The notes under the pieces are model-generated. The model worked only from the letters and a program-made list of their open reading frames with translations. It was not told the origin of the DNA and did not search any database. This document shows positions 1-7,005 of a stretch of 64,000 nt of DNA, in pieces. The translations under genes and the position numbers were made by a program. Each line of letters opens with the position of its first letter. Within the stretch, counting starts at the first letter, position 1. Origin of the DNA: JBBSBL01 sp046330255 (lineage in GTDB: Bacteria > Actinomycetota > Thermoleophilia > Solirubrobacterales > Solirubrobacteraceae); the NCBI GenBank assembly GCA_046330255.1, contig JAXLTC010000003.1, forward strand, positions 124,001 to 188,000, read 5' to 3'.

Positions 1-2028
1 GATCTCGTCGCCCTTGTTGAGGACGTCCTCGACCGTCGCGACCCGCTGGCCGGGAGACACGTTGGAGATGTGCAGCAGGCCGTCCGTGCCCTTGGCGAGC
101 TCGACGAAGGCGCCGAACGTCGTGGTCTTGACGACCTTGCCGTCGAACTCGTCGCCGACCTCGACCTCCTTGGTCATGCTCCGGATCCGCTCCGCGAGCG
201 CGTCGCCGAGCTCTCCGCTCGCCGCGTACACGCGGACGTTGCCCTCGTCGTCGACGTCGATCTGGGCCTCGAACTCGTCCTGGAGCGCGCGGATCGTCTC
301 GCCGCCCTTGCCGATCAGCAGCCCGATCTTCTCGGGATCGATCTTCAGCGCCGAGATGCGCGGCGCGTAGGGCGAGAGCTCGCCCGGACCCTCGATCGCC
401 TCGGCCATCTTCCCGAGGATGTGCTCGCGGCCGACCTTGGCCTGGGCGAGCGCGTCGCTGAGGATCTCGAACGAGACGCCGCCGATCTTGATGTCCATCT
501 GCAGGGCGGTGATCCCCCGCTCGGTGCCGGCGACCTTGAAGTCCATGTCGCCGAGGTGGTCCTCCACGCCCGCGATGTCGGACAGGACGATGTAGTCCTC
601 GTCCTCCTTGATGAGGCCCATCGCGATCCCGGCCACGGGACGCTCGATCGGGACTCCCGCCTGCATCAGCGACAGCGAGCTGCCGCAGACCGAGGCCATC
701 GAGGAGGAGCCGTTGGACTCCAGGATGTCGGAGACCACGCGGATCGTGTACGGGAAGTGCTCCTGGTCGGGCACCATCGGGATCAGCGCCCGCTCCGCGA
801 GCGCGCCGTGGCCGATGTCGCGGCGCTTGGGCCCCCGCATGAAGCCCGCCTCCCCGACCGAGAAGGGCGGGAAGTTGTAGTGGTGCCAGTAGCTCTTGCT
901 GGTCTGCAGCCCGAGCGTGTCCAGGCGCATCTCCTCGCGCGTGGTCCCGAGCGAGACGACCGACAGCGCCTGCGTCTGGCCGCGCGTGAACAGCGCGGAG
1001 CCGTGCGTGCGCGGCGCGACCCCGACCTCGATCGAGATCGGGCGGATCTCGTCCGCGGCGCGGCCGTCGGGCCGGCGCTTCTGGACCGCGATCCGGTTGC
1101 GGATCATCGAGCGCTCCAGCTTGTCGAACGCGAGCTGCGCCGCGGCGCGCTGCGCCGCGTGGCCCTCAGCCTCGACGTCTCCGGCGTAGGTCTCGATGAC
1201 CTGCGCCTCGACGGCGGCCGTGGCGTCCTGGCGCTCGAGCTTGTCGACGACCTGGGTCGCCGCCTCGAGCGCGGCGCCGTGGGAGGCCTGGACGCGTGCG
1301 TAGAGGCCCTCGTCCACCTGTGGCACCGTGACCTCGGCCTTCGCCTTGCCGGCCTTCTCGCGCAGCTCGCGCTGCGCGGCGCACAGCTTGCGGATCTCGC
1401 CGTGCGCGATGTCGAGGGCGTCGAGGATCTCCGCCTCCGGCACCTCGTTGGCGCCGGCCTCGACCATCAGGATCGCGTCATCGGTGCCCGCGACGATCAG
1501 GTCGAGATCGCTGCCCTCGCCGAGATGCTCCTCGTCGGGGTTGACGACGAAGTTCCCGTCGATCTTGCCGATCCGGACGGCGCCGACCGCGGTCGGTACC
1601 GGGATGTCCGAGATCTGGAGCGCGGCGGACGCCCCGTTCATCGCGAGGATGTCGTACGGGTTGACGTGGTCCACCGAGACAGGGATCGCGACGAGCTGGG
1701 TCTCGCGGCGCCAGCCCTTCGGGAAGAGCGGGCGGATCGGGCGGTCGATCAGGCGCGCGGTGAGCGTCGCCTTCTCGCCGGAGCGCCCCTCGCGCTTGAA
1801 GAACGAGCCCGGGATCTTGCCCGCGGCGTACATCCGCTCCTCCACGTCGACGGTGAGGGGAAGGAAGTCCACGTCGCGGGGGTTGCCCGCGGTGGCGGTG
1901 GCGAGGACCATCGTGTCGCCTGCGGTGACGACGACGGCGCCGGAGGCCTGCTTGGCCATCTTGCCGGTCTCGAAGGAGATCTCGGTACCCGCGATCTCGA
2001 CGGAAACCCGCGTTACGGCGTCAGACAT
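1..2028 (-). CDS. pnp: polyribonucleotide nucleotidyltransferase (PNPase), 3' end outside window
   Basis: Polynucleotide phosphorylase, a phosphorolytic 3'-5' exoribonuclease of mRNA decay. About 676 residues are visible, starting MSDAVTRVSVEIAG at an ATG preceded by AGAAGGGAC. Two RNase PH-like domains lie on either side of an alpha-helical linker (first half to about residue 225, second about 320-560). A KH domain follows with the GxxG loop IGKGGETIRAL (about 300-340), and then the start of an S1 domain (DGKVVKTTTFGAFVEL). The C-terminal end of S1 runs off the left edge, so the gene is partial only because of the window. It closes the block whose other members are rpsO, ribF and truB, as in many bacteria. 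Family assignment is secure. Confidence 0.97.
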   Translation of the reverse strand, partial: MSDAVTRVSVEIAGTEISFETGKMAKQASGAVVVTAGDTMVLATATAGNPRDVDFLPLTVDVEERMYAAGKIPGSFFKREGRSGEKATLTARLIDRPIRPLFPKGWRRETQLVAIPVSVDHVNPYDILAMNGASAALQISDIPVPTAVGAVRIGKIDGNFVVNPDEEHLGEGSDLDLIVAGTDDAILMVEAGANEVPEAEILDALDIAHGEIRKLCAAQRELREKAGKAKAEVTVPQVDEGLYARVQASHGAALEAATQVVDKLERQDATAAVEAQVIETYAGDVEAEGHAAQRAAAQLAFDKLERSMIRNRIAVQKRRPDGRAADEIRPISIEVGVAPRTHGSALFTRGQTQALSVVSLGTTREEMRLDTLGLQTSKSYWHHYNFPPFSVGEAGFMRGPKRRDIGHGALAERALIPMVPDQEHFPYTIRVVSDILESNGSSSMASVCGSSLSLMQAGVPIERPVAGIAMGLIKEDEDYIVLSDIAGVEDHLGDMDFKVAGTERGITALQMDIKIGGVSFEILSDALAQAKVGREHILGKMAEAIEGPGELSPYAPRISALKIDPEKIGLLIGKGGETIRALQDEFEAQIDVDDEGNVRVYAASGELGDALAERIRSMTKEVEVGDEFDGKVVKTTTFGAFVELAKGTDGLLHISNVSPGQRVATVEDVLNKGDEI

Positions 2029-2284
2029 ATTGAGTTGTCCCTTCTTCTCCGCCCTTCGGTCGGCGGAGTCGTTTCGTCTTCTCTTTGGTTCCGAACGCGC
2101 TAGAGCGTAGCGGGTGGCCGCGGATCGCCCGCGATCCATGGCGCCCGGGCCGGCGAGGGGCATCGAGGAGGGTCTCGGGGCGACCCCGCCGGCCAAGGGG
2201 CCCCGGGTGGGTGTCGCCATGAGCCGCCCGGGCCGGACGCCTCCCGCCGGGCCGACCCGGACATGAGCGCCGGACAGGCCCGCG
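2029..2284. other. pnp leader / intergenic region with hairpin
   Basis: No gene is seen in these 256 bases. On the minus strand, about 20 bases ahead of the pnp start, a 7-bp perfect stem CTCCGCC/GGCGGAG (2047-2053 with 2062-2068) closes an 8-base loop. Its right arm lies just before the purine-rich ribosome binding site. In E. coli the pnp leader hairpin is the RNase III target for autoregulation; a similar role here is only a guess. The rest is plain GC-rich sequence without a T-run terminator. Confidence 0.4.
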
Positions 2285-2758
2285 TCAACCGGCGAGCCCC
2301 GCCAGCCACGTCTGGGTCGGAACCTCCTGCCGCAGCGTCCCGTCGGTCAGCGCGACGGTGGGCGCGGTGGCCACGCCGGCGCGGATCCCGCCGCGGAAGT
2401 CGGCGTCGATCCGGGCGGCGGCGGCGTCGCCCCGGCGGTCGGTCTCGAAGCGCTCGAGGTCCAGGCCGATGGCCAGGGCGCGCGCCCACAGGTGGGGATC
2501 GTCGAGGCGGCCCTGGTCGCCGAAGAGCGCGTCGTGCATCTCCCAGAAGGCGCCCTGCGCGGCGGCGGCCTCGGCGGCGGCGGCTGCGGCGCGGGCGCGC
2601 GGATGCTTCGAGGCCAGGGGGAAATGCCGGAAGCAGACCCGCAGACGGCCGGCTGCCAGTCGCTCGGCGGCGAGCGCGCAGCGCGGGCACTCGAAGTCCG
2701 CGTAGACGATCACCAGGGGCGCGCCCCCGGGACCTCGCACCCGGTCCGCGGGGCCCAC
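2285..2758 (-). CDS. DsbA-like thioredoxin-fold protein
   Basis: Thioredoxin-fold disulfide oxidoreductase-like protein of about 157 residues. The N-terminal strand LVIVYADFECPRC contains a CPRC (CxxC) redox motif. A cis-proline loop lies near the end (GVATAPTVALTDG), with the helical insertion typical of DsbA between them. No signal peptide is visible, so it may act in the cytoplasm. The domain resembles the DSBA/thioredoxin_4 domain found alone or fused to NhaA in actinobacteria. The start is uncertain: GTG at 2758 is chosen, but the open frame continues to a CTG that overlaps the stop of the upstream peroxiredoxin gene. The two redox genes are probably cotranscribed. Confidence 0.75.
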   Translation of the reverse strand: MGPADRVRGPGGAPLVIVYADFECPRCALAAERLAAGRLRVCFRHFPLASKHPRARAAAAAAEAAAAQGAFWEMHDALFGDQGRLDDPHLWARALAIGLDLERFETDRRGDAAAARIDADFRGGIRAGVATAPTVALTDGTLRQEVPTQTWLAGLAG

Positions 2759-2796
2759 GGGGGGCAGCGGCGCGCTGCCGAGCTGTCCCTCGACGG

Positions 2797-3258
2797 TCAG
2801 GAGGCCGCCGTGAGCCCGTCGAAGATCAGGTTCGCGCCCGGCAGCACGCCCGGGTGCTCGCCCTGCCAGCTCCAGCGCACGACCGCGTCCGGGTCCGTGA
2901 TCACGAGTGCGCGCTCGGGGAAGCCGCCGGGATTGAGCACTCCAAACGCCTCGCACGCCGCCCCCTTCGGCTCGAAGTCGGAGAGCTGGGGAATCGAGAC
3001 CCCGAGCTTCTTGCGGAACGCGCGCTGCGAGTACACGGCGTCGCAGGAGACGCCGTAGAGCGTGGCTCCCCGCGCCTGGAACTCGCCCAGCACCTCCTCG
3101 TAGAGGTTGAGCTGGTCGGTGCAGACCCGGCTGAAGGCAAACGGGTAGAAGACCAGCACCGTCGTGGCCCCCTCCAGGTCGGCTCGGGTGAACTCCTTCC
3201 CGTCCTCCCGGCGCAGCATGAACTCCGGCGCCGGGGTACCCGCCGCCAGCACGCTCAC
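2797..3258 (-). CDS. peroxiredoxin (AhpE-like, AhpC/TSA family)
   Basis: Thiol peroxidase of 153 residues that reduces hydrogen peroxide or organic peroxides. The peroxidatic Cys46 sits in YPFAFSRVCT, the AhpE-type version of the PxxxTxxC motif. The fold signature VLVFYPF and the GVSCD strand also match. Two further cysteines (in GVSCDAV and GAACEAF) could resolve the disulfide, so one-Cys or atypical two-Cys mechanisms are both possible. The GTG start overlaps the rpsO stop by four bases (GTGA), so it is translationally coupled to rpsO, and it lies directly ahead of the DsbA-like protein, a plausible reductant partner. Confidence 0.88.
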   Translation of the reverse strand: MSVLAAGTPAPEFMLRREDGKEFTRADLEGATTVLVFYPFAFSRVCTDQLNLYEEVLGEFQARGATLYGVSCDAVYSQRAFRKKLGVSIPQLSDFEPKGAACEAFGVLNPGGFPERALVITDPDAVVRWSWQGEHPGVLPGANLIFDGLTAAS

Positions 3259-3524
3259 TTCCGCAGCCCCAGCTCCTTCACGAGCGCGCGGTAGGCGTCG
3301 AGATCGGACCGCTGGAGGTAGTCCAGGAAGCGGCGGCGGCGGCCGACCAGCATCAGCAGCCCGCGCCGCGAGTGATGGTCCTTGCCGTGGACGCGCAGGT
3401 GCTCGGTGAGCTGGTTGATCCTCTCGGTGAGGAGCGCCACCTGCACCTGAGTGCGACCGGTGTCCGCCGGGCCGCGGCCGAACTGCTCTGCGAGCTCCTG
3501 CTTGCGTTCCTTGGTGAGCGTCAT
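3255..3524 (-). CDS. rpsO: 30S ribosomal protein S15
   Basis: Small-subunit primary binding protein that contacts the central domain of 16S rRNA. It has 89 residues, the normal length. The start MTLTKERKQELAEQFGR is chosen because it matches the family start; the open frame runs further upstream but that part looks non-coding. The S15 core motifs TQVQVALLTERI and HSRRGLLMLVGRRR are present, as is the C-terminal DLDAYRALVKELGLRK. It is 31 bases downstream of ribF and overlaps the peroxiredoxin gene by four bases. Confidence 0.98.
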   Translation of the reverse strand: MTLTKERKQELAEQFGRGPADTGRTQVQVALLTERINQLTEHLRVHGKDHHSRRGLLMLVGRRRRFLDYLQRSDLDAYRALVKELGLRK

Positions 3525-3555
3525 GCGGCGCCGCAGGGTAGCAGGGCAGCGCCCC

Positions 3556-4425
3556 TCAGCCGGCGAGCGCCGCGCGCGCGTCGTCGACGTCACGGGCCAT
3601 CTGCTCGACCAGCGCGCCGGCGCTGGCGAAGCGCCGCTCGCCGCGCAGGCGCCGCAGGAACTCGAGGCTCAGCTCCTGCCCGTAGAGGTCTCCCTCCCAG
3701 TCGATCAGGAACGCCTCGACCAGCACCCCGCGCCCGGTCTCGAACGTCGGCCGCACGCCGACGTTGACCGCCGCCGGCCGGCCGGCCGCCAGGCATGCGT
3801 AGACGCCATGGCCAGGGCAGACCATCCCGTCGCCGGGAACGACGTTCGCCGTCGGATACCCGAGCCCGCGCCCGCGGCCGTCTCCATGCACGACCTCGCC
3901 GCGCAGCTCGAACGGATGCCCGAGGAACGCGGCCGCGTGATCGACCTCGCCGGCCAGGACCAGGCCGCGGATGCGACTCGAGGAGACGATCTCCCCCTCG
4001 ACCTCGACGAGCGGCACGACCCGGGTCTCGAAGCGGTCGTCGGCCGCGAGCATTGCCGCGTCGCCCCCGGCCCGGTTCCCGAAGCGGAAGTTCTCCCCCA
4101 CGCTCACGCGCTCCGCACCGAGCGCCCCGACCAGCACCGAGTCCAGGAAGTCCTGCGCGCCGCGCGCCGCGAACGCCGCGTCGAACGGGATCACGACGAG
4201 CTCGTCGACGCCGAGGTCCGCGATCAGCCCGGCCTTCTGCTCGAGCGTGGTCAGCAGCGGAGGCGCCCCGTCGGGGCTGACGATCACGCGCGGGTGCGGC
4301 TCGAACGTCAGCACGGTGTCGCTGCCCGCGATGACCTCGCGGTGTCCCAGGTGCACGCCGTCGAACTCGCCGACGGCAACGCGGCGCGGCCGGGTCTCGA
4401 CATCGGGCAGGAGCGTGGTCCGCAT
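3556..4425 (-). CDS. ribF: bifunctional riboflavin kinase / FAD synthetase
   Basis: Converts riboflavin to FMN and then FAD. It has 289 residues. The N-terminal nucleotidyltransferase-like FAD synthetase half begins with VAVGEFDGVHLGH, matching the G-x-F-D-G-x-H-x-G-H motif, followed by SVGENFRFGNRAGGD and SSSRIRGLVLAGEV. The C-terminal flavokinase half has the RGEVVHGDGRGRGLGYPTAN signature, GVYA and the NVGVRPTF motif. It begins at an ATG 16 bases after the truB stop and sits in the usual truB-ribF-rpsO order. Confidence 0.96.
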   Translation of the reverse strand: MRTTLLPDVETRPRRVAVGEFDGVHLGHREVIAGSDTVLTFEPHPRVIVSPDGAPPLLTTLEQKAGLIADLGVDELVVIPFDAAFAARGAQDFLDSVLVGALGAERVSVGENFRFGNRAGGDAAMLAADDRFETRVVPLVEVEGEIVSSSRIRGLVLAGEVDHAAAFLGHPFELRGEVVHGDGRGRGLGYPTANVVPGDGMVCPGHGVYACLAAGRPAAVNVGVRPTFETGRGVLVEAFLIDWEGDLYGQELSLEFLRRLRGERRFASAGALVEQMARDVDDARAALAG

Positions 4426-4441
4426 GAGCGCGGAAGCGTAG

Positions 4442-5224
4442 TCAGCCGCGCAGGACGACGACCGGCCTGAGCAGCCCCTCCCCCGCCGGCTCGGCCACCG
4501 CGACGAGGCCCGCCGGGTCGGTCAGGCGCACCGGCCCGGATGCCGCGCCCGCGACGGCCTGGCCGTGCCCGGCCCGCTCGCCGTCCCGCGCGTCCAGGCG
4601 GACCTCGGGCAGGAACCGCAGCGCGTCCGCCGGCGCCACCACCCGATCGGGGTCGGCGTCGCCGACGTCGAAGGGGCCGATCGCGGTCCGTCGCAGCGCC
4701 GTGCAGTAGGCGTCGCCGAGATCCGCGATCAGGGAGCGCACGTAGGTCCCGGACCCGCAGCGGACCCGGAACCGCCGCCGGTCTCCCTCGCGCCCGGTCT
4801 CGGCGAACTCGTGCACGAGCACCTCGCGCTCGGGCGGCTCGACGACCTCGCCCCGGCGCGCCCGGCGATAGGCGCGCTCCCCGCCGATCTTCACCGCCGA
4901 GTAGGCCGGGGGGCGCTGGCGGACGCTCCCGGTCGGCAGCTCCAGGTCTCCCTCGGGCACCAGGCCGGTCTCCGTGATCTCGCCCTCGGGGTCCCCGGTG
5001 CTCGAGCGCGCCCCGAAGCGCGCCTCGACCTCGTAGACCTTGGGCAGCGCCATGAAGTAGCGCTGCGTCCGCGTCGCTCGCCCGGCCAGCACGAGCAGCA
5101 GCCCCGTCGCGAAGGGGTCGAGCGTGCCGGCGTGCCCGGCCCTCACGCCCCGGCCCAGGCGCCGCCGCGCCTGCGCCACGACGTCGTGGGAGGTCGCCCC
5201 CGCGGGCTTGTCGACGAGGATCAC
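4442..5224 (-). CDS. truB: tRNA pseudouridine(55) synthase TruB
   Basis: Makes pseudouridine 55 in the T loop of most tRNAs. About 260 residues from a GTG start giving (M)ILVDKPAGATSHDVV. The catalytic aspartate lies in AGHAGTLDPFATGLL. RPPAYSAVKIGGERAY and the RVRCGSGTYVRSLIADLG motif confirm TruB. The C-terminal part (about 215-260) is a short PUA-like tail. The frame stays open upstream of the chosen start, down to a CTG overlapping the nrnA stop, so the true start could be about 30 bases earlier. Confidence 0.95.
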   Translation of the reverse strand: MILVDKPAGATSHDVVAQARRRLGRGVRAGHAGTLDPFATGLLLVLAGRATRTQRYFMALPKVYEVEARFGARSSTGDPEGEITETGLVPEGDLELPTGSVRQRPPAYSAVKIGGERAYRRARRGEVVEPPEREVLVHEFAETGREGDRRRFRVRCGSGTYVRSLIADLGDAYCTALRRTAIGPFDVGDADPDRVVAPADALRFLPEVRLDARDGERAGHGQAVAGAASGPVRLTDPAGLVAVAEPAGEGLLRPVVVLRG

Positions 5225-5256
5225 GCCCGCGAGCGGACGCTCCGGCCGGCCGGGGC

Positions 5257-6282
5257 TCAGGACCCGGGGCCGCCGACCGCGGCCGGCTCGAGCTGCTCCG
5301 CGATCTCGGCGCGCAGGAAGCCGACCAGCTCGCTCCACGGCATCGTGGTCGCGAACCCCGCCGCCTGGCGGTGGCCGCCGCCCCCCTGGGCGCGCGCGAT
5401 ACGGGACACGTCGACCCGGTCGTCGCCGGCGCGCAGCGACACCTTGCGCACGCCCTCCCGCCCCTCGCCGAGACGATCGCGCACGACCGCGGCGACGACC
5501 GTCCCGCTGACCGCGCGCAGGTGGTCGATCACCCCCTCGGAGTGGCTCTCCTGGGCGCCCGAGGCGTGGTAGTCCTCGGCGGTCAGGTGCGTCAGCGTGA
5601 GGCGCCCCTCGTCGTAGCGCTCGACATGGTCGAGCCCCCGCGCCAGCAGGTGCAGCTTGCCCTCCGGGATGCCCTCGTAGATGCGGCGGTACATCCCGTG
5701 CACGTCGACCCCGGCGGCGATCAGCTCCGCCGCCATCTGATGGGCGCGGGTGCCGGTGTTCTCGTACATGAACTTGCCGGTGTCGGTGATGAGCCCGACG
5801 TACAGCGCCTCCGCCATCTCCTGGGTCGGCTGCACCCGCAGGCCCTTCATCAGGTCCCAGACGATCTCGGCGGTGCACGACGCCTCCGGCACCACGTGGT
5901 TGACCGTCCCGAACCGGGTGTTGTCGTGGTGGTGATCGATGTTCAGGATGCGGGCGCCGTCGCGCTTGAGCACGTCGGCCGGGTTGCGGTCGATGTTGCC
6001 GCAGTCCAGGAAGACCGCCGTGCGCGAGACGATGTCCTCCGGCGGCACGCTGATCAGGCCCTCGAGCGGGAAGAACCGGTACTCGTACGGGAGCGGCAGC
6101 TCGTCGGGGCTCATGAACATCAGCGAGTCCTTGCCGAGCGCGGTGAGCGCCTGCTGCATCGCGACGAGCGAGCCGAGCGCGTCCCCGTCGGGGTTCTCGT
6201 GGGTGATGAGGATCAGGCGGTCGGCGACGCGCAGCTCGGCGAGCGTCTGCTCGCGGCTGGAGGAGCTGCCGTTCTCCGTCAT
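5257..6282 (-). CDS. nrnA: DHH/DHHA1 phosphoesterase (NrnA-like oligoribonuclease / pAp phosphatase)
   Basis: Bifunctional nanoRNase and 3'-phosphoadenosine 5'-phosphate phosphatase family, 341 residues. The DHH domain has motif I (LITHENPDGDALGSL), motif III with DCGNIDRN and the NIDHHHDN DHH motif. The DHHA1 domain ends with the RNA-binding GGGGHRQAAGF loop. It lies between rbfA, with a four-base overlap of stop and start, and truB, a conserved position. In Actinobacteria, which lack Orn in some lineages, NrnA-type enzymes degrade the last dinucleotides and linearised c-di-GMP. Confidence 0.93.
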   Translation of the reverse strand: MTENGSSSSREQTLAELRVADRLILITHENPDGDALGSLVAMQQALTALGKDSLMFMSPDELPLPYEYRFFPLEGLISVPPEDIVSRTAVFLDCGNIDRNPADVLKRDGARILNIDHHHDNTRFGTVNHVVPEASCTAEIVWDLMKGLRVQPTQEMAEALYVGLITDTGKFMYENTGTRAHQMAAELIAAGVDVHGMYRRIYEGIPEGKLHLLARGLDHVERYDEGRLTLTHLTAEDYHASGAQESHSEGVIDHLRAVSGTVVAAVVRDRLGEGREGVRKVSLRAGDDRVDVSRIARAQGGGGHRQAAGFATTMPWSELVGFLRAEIAEQLEPAAVGGPGS

Positions 6283-6632
6283 CGCGCGGGCCCCTCGCCG
6301 CCCTCGCCCAGGATCTCCTCGATCCGCATGCCCCGGTCGACGCTCGGGTCGTAGCGGAACTCCAGCTCTGGGGTGTGCTTGAGCCGCAGCTCCCGGGCGA
6401 CGCGGCCCTGCAGGAACCCGTGCGCCGAGCGGAGTCCGGCGAGCGTCGATTGCCGCTCGTCCTCGCCGCCCAGGACGCTGACATGGACCCGCGCGTGGCG
6501 CAGGTCAGGGCTGGTCTGCACGGCAGTCACGGTCACGAAGCCGATCCGGGGGTCCTTGAGGTCGGTGACGATCGCGTCGCTGAGGACGGCCCGAACCGCC
6601 TCGTCGACTCGCCGCATCCGCGGCGTCCCCAT
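6279..6632 (-). CDS. rbfA: ribosome-binding factor A
   Basis: Cold-shock and 30S maturation factor that binds 16S rRNA helix 1/45. It has 117 residues with a KH-like fold: MRRVDEAVRAVLSDAI at the start, DPRIGFVTVTAVQTSPDL in the centre, then LRLKHTPELEFRYDPSVDRG. Its end overlaps the start of nrnA by four bases. It is placed 54 bases after ylxP within the rimP-nusA-infB operon. Confidence 0.96.
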   Translation of the reverse strand: MGTPRMRRVDEAVRAVLSDAIVTDLKDPRIGFVTVTAVQTSPDLRHARVHVSVLGGEDERQSTLAGLRSAHGFLQGRVARELRLKHTPELEFRYDPSVDRGMRIEEILGEGGEGPAR

Positions 6633-6686
6633 CCTAGCCCTCCTCCGGCGCCGCCGCGCCCGGTGCGGACGTCTGCAAGCTGACCT

Positions 6687-6998
6687 TCATGCGCGCAGGT
6701 CCTCGACCGTGAGGACGTGGCGCTCGACGCTGACGCCGTCAGGGTGGCGATCCAGGAGCCAGCGCTCGACCCGGTCGGCGGCCTCGCCGGCCTGGGCGGG
6801 TGAGCGCGCGCACAGCGCGGCGCTCAGCGTCGCCCGCTGCCAGAGGTCGTGATGGGCGGTCTCGGCGACCGCCAGGCCGAGCCGGCCCCGGAGCTGGGCC
6901 GTCAGCGGGCGCAGCTGCGCCCGCTTGGCCTTGAGGCTCCCCGCATGCGGGAAACGCAGGTCGATCACCAGCACTGCCACCGCCCCGGCGTCGGGCAC
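6687..6998 (-). CDS. ylxP: DUF503 family protein (YlxP-like)
   Basis: Small protein of unknown function, 103 residues or fewer, found between infB and rbfA in many bacteria. It has the DUF503 pattern: a start VAVLVIDLRFPHAGSLKAKR, a central VAETAHHDLWQRATL and a C-terminal VERHVLTVEDL. GTG codons at about 6998 and 6980 are both possible starts. Its constant place in the infB-rbfA interval suggests a role in ribosome assembly or initiation, but that is inference. Confidence 0.88.
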   Translation of the reverse strand: MPDAGAVAVLVIDLRFPHAGSLKAKRAQLRPLTAQLRGRLGLAVAETAHHDLWQRATLSAALCARSPAQAGEAADRVERWLLDRHPDGVSVERHVLTVEDLRA

Positions 6999-7005
6999 GG
7001 GCGGG

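Noticed and set aside
70..2103. Long plus-strand open frame opposite pnp
   Set aside because: It is the antisense shadow of PNPase in GC-rich DNA; the protein is Arg/Asp/Val-rich without any domain, while the minus strand is clearly PNPase.
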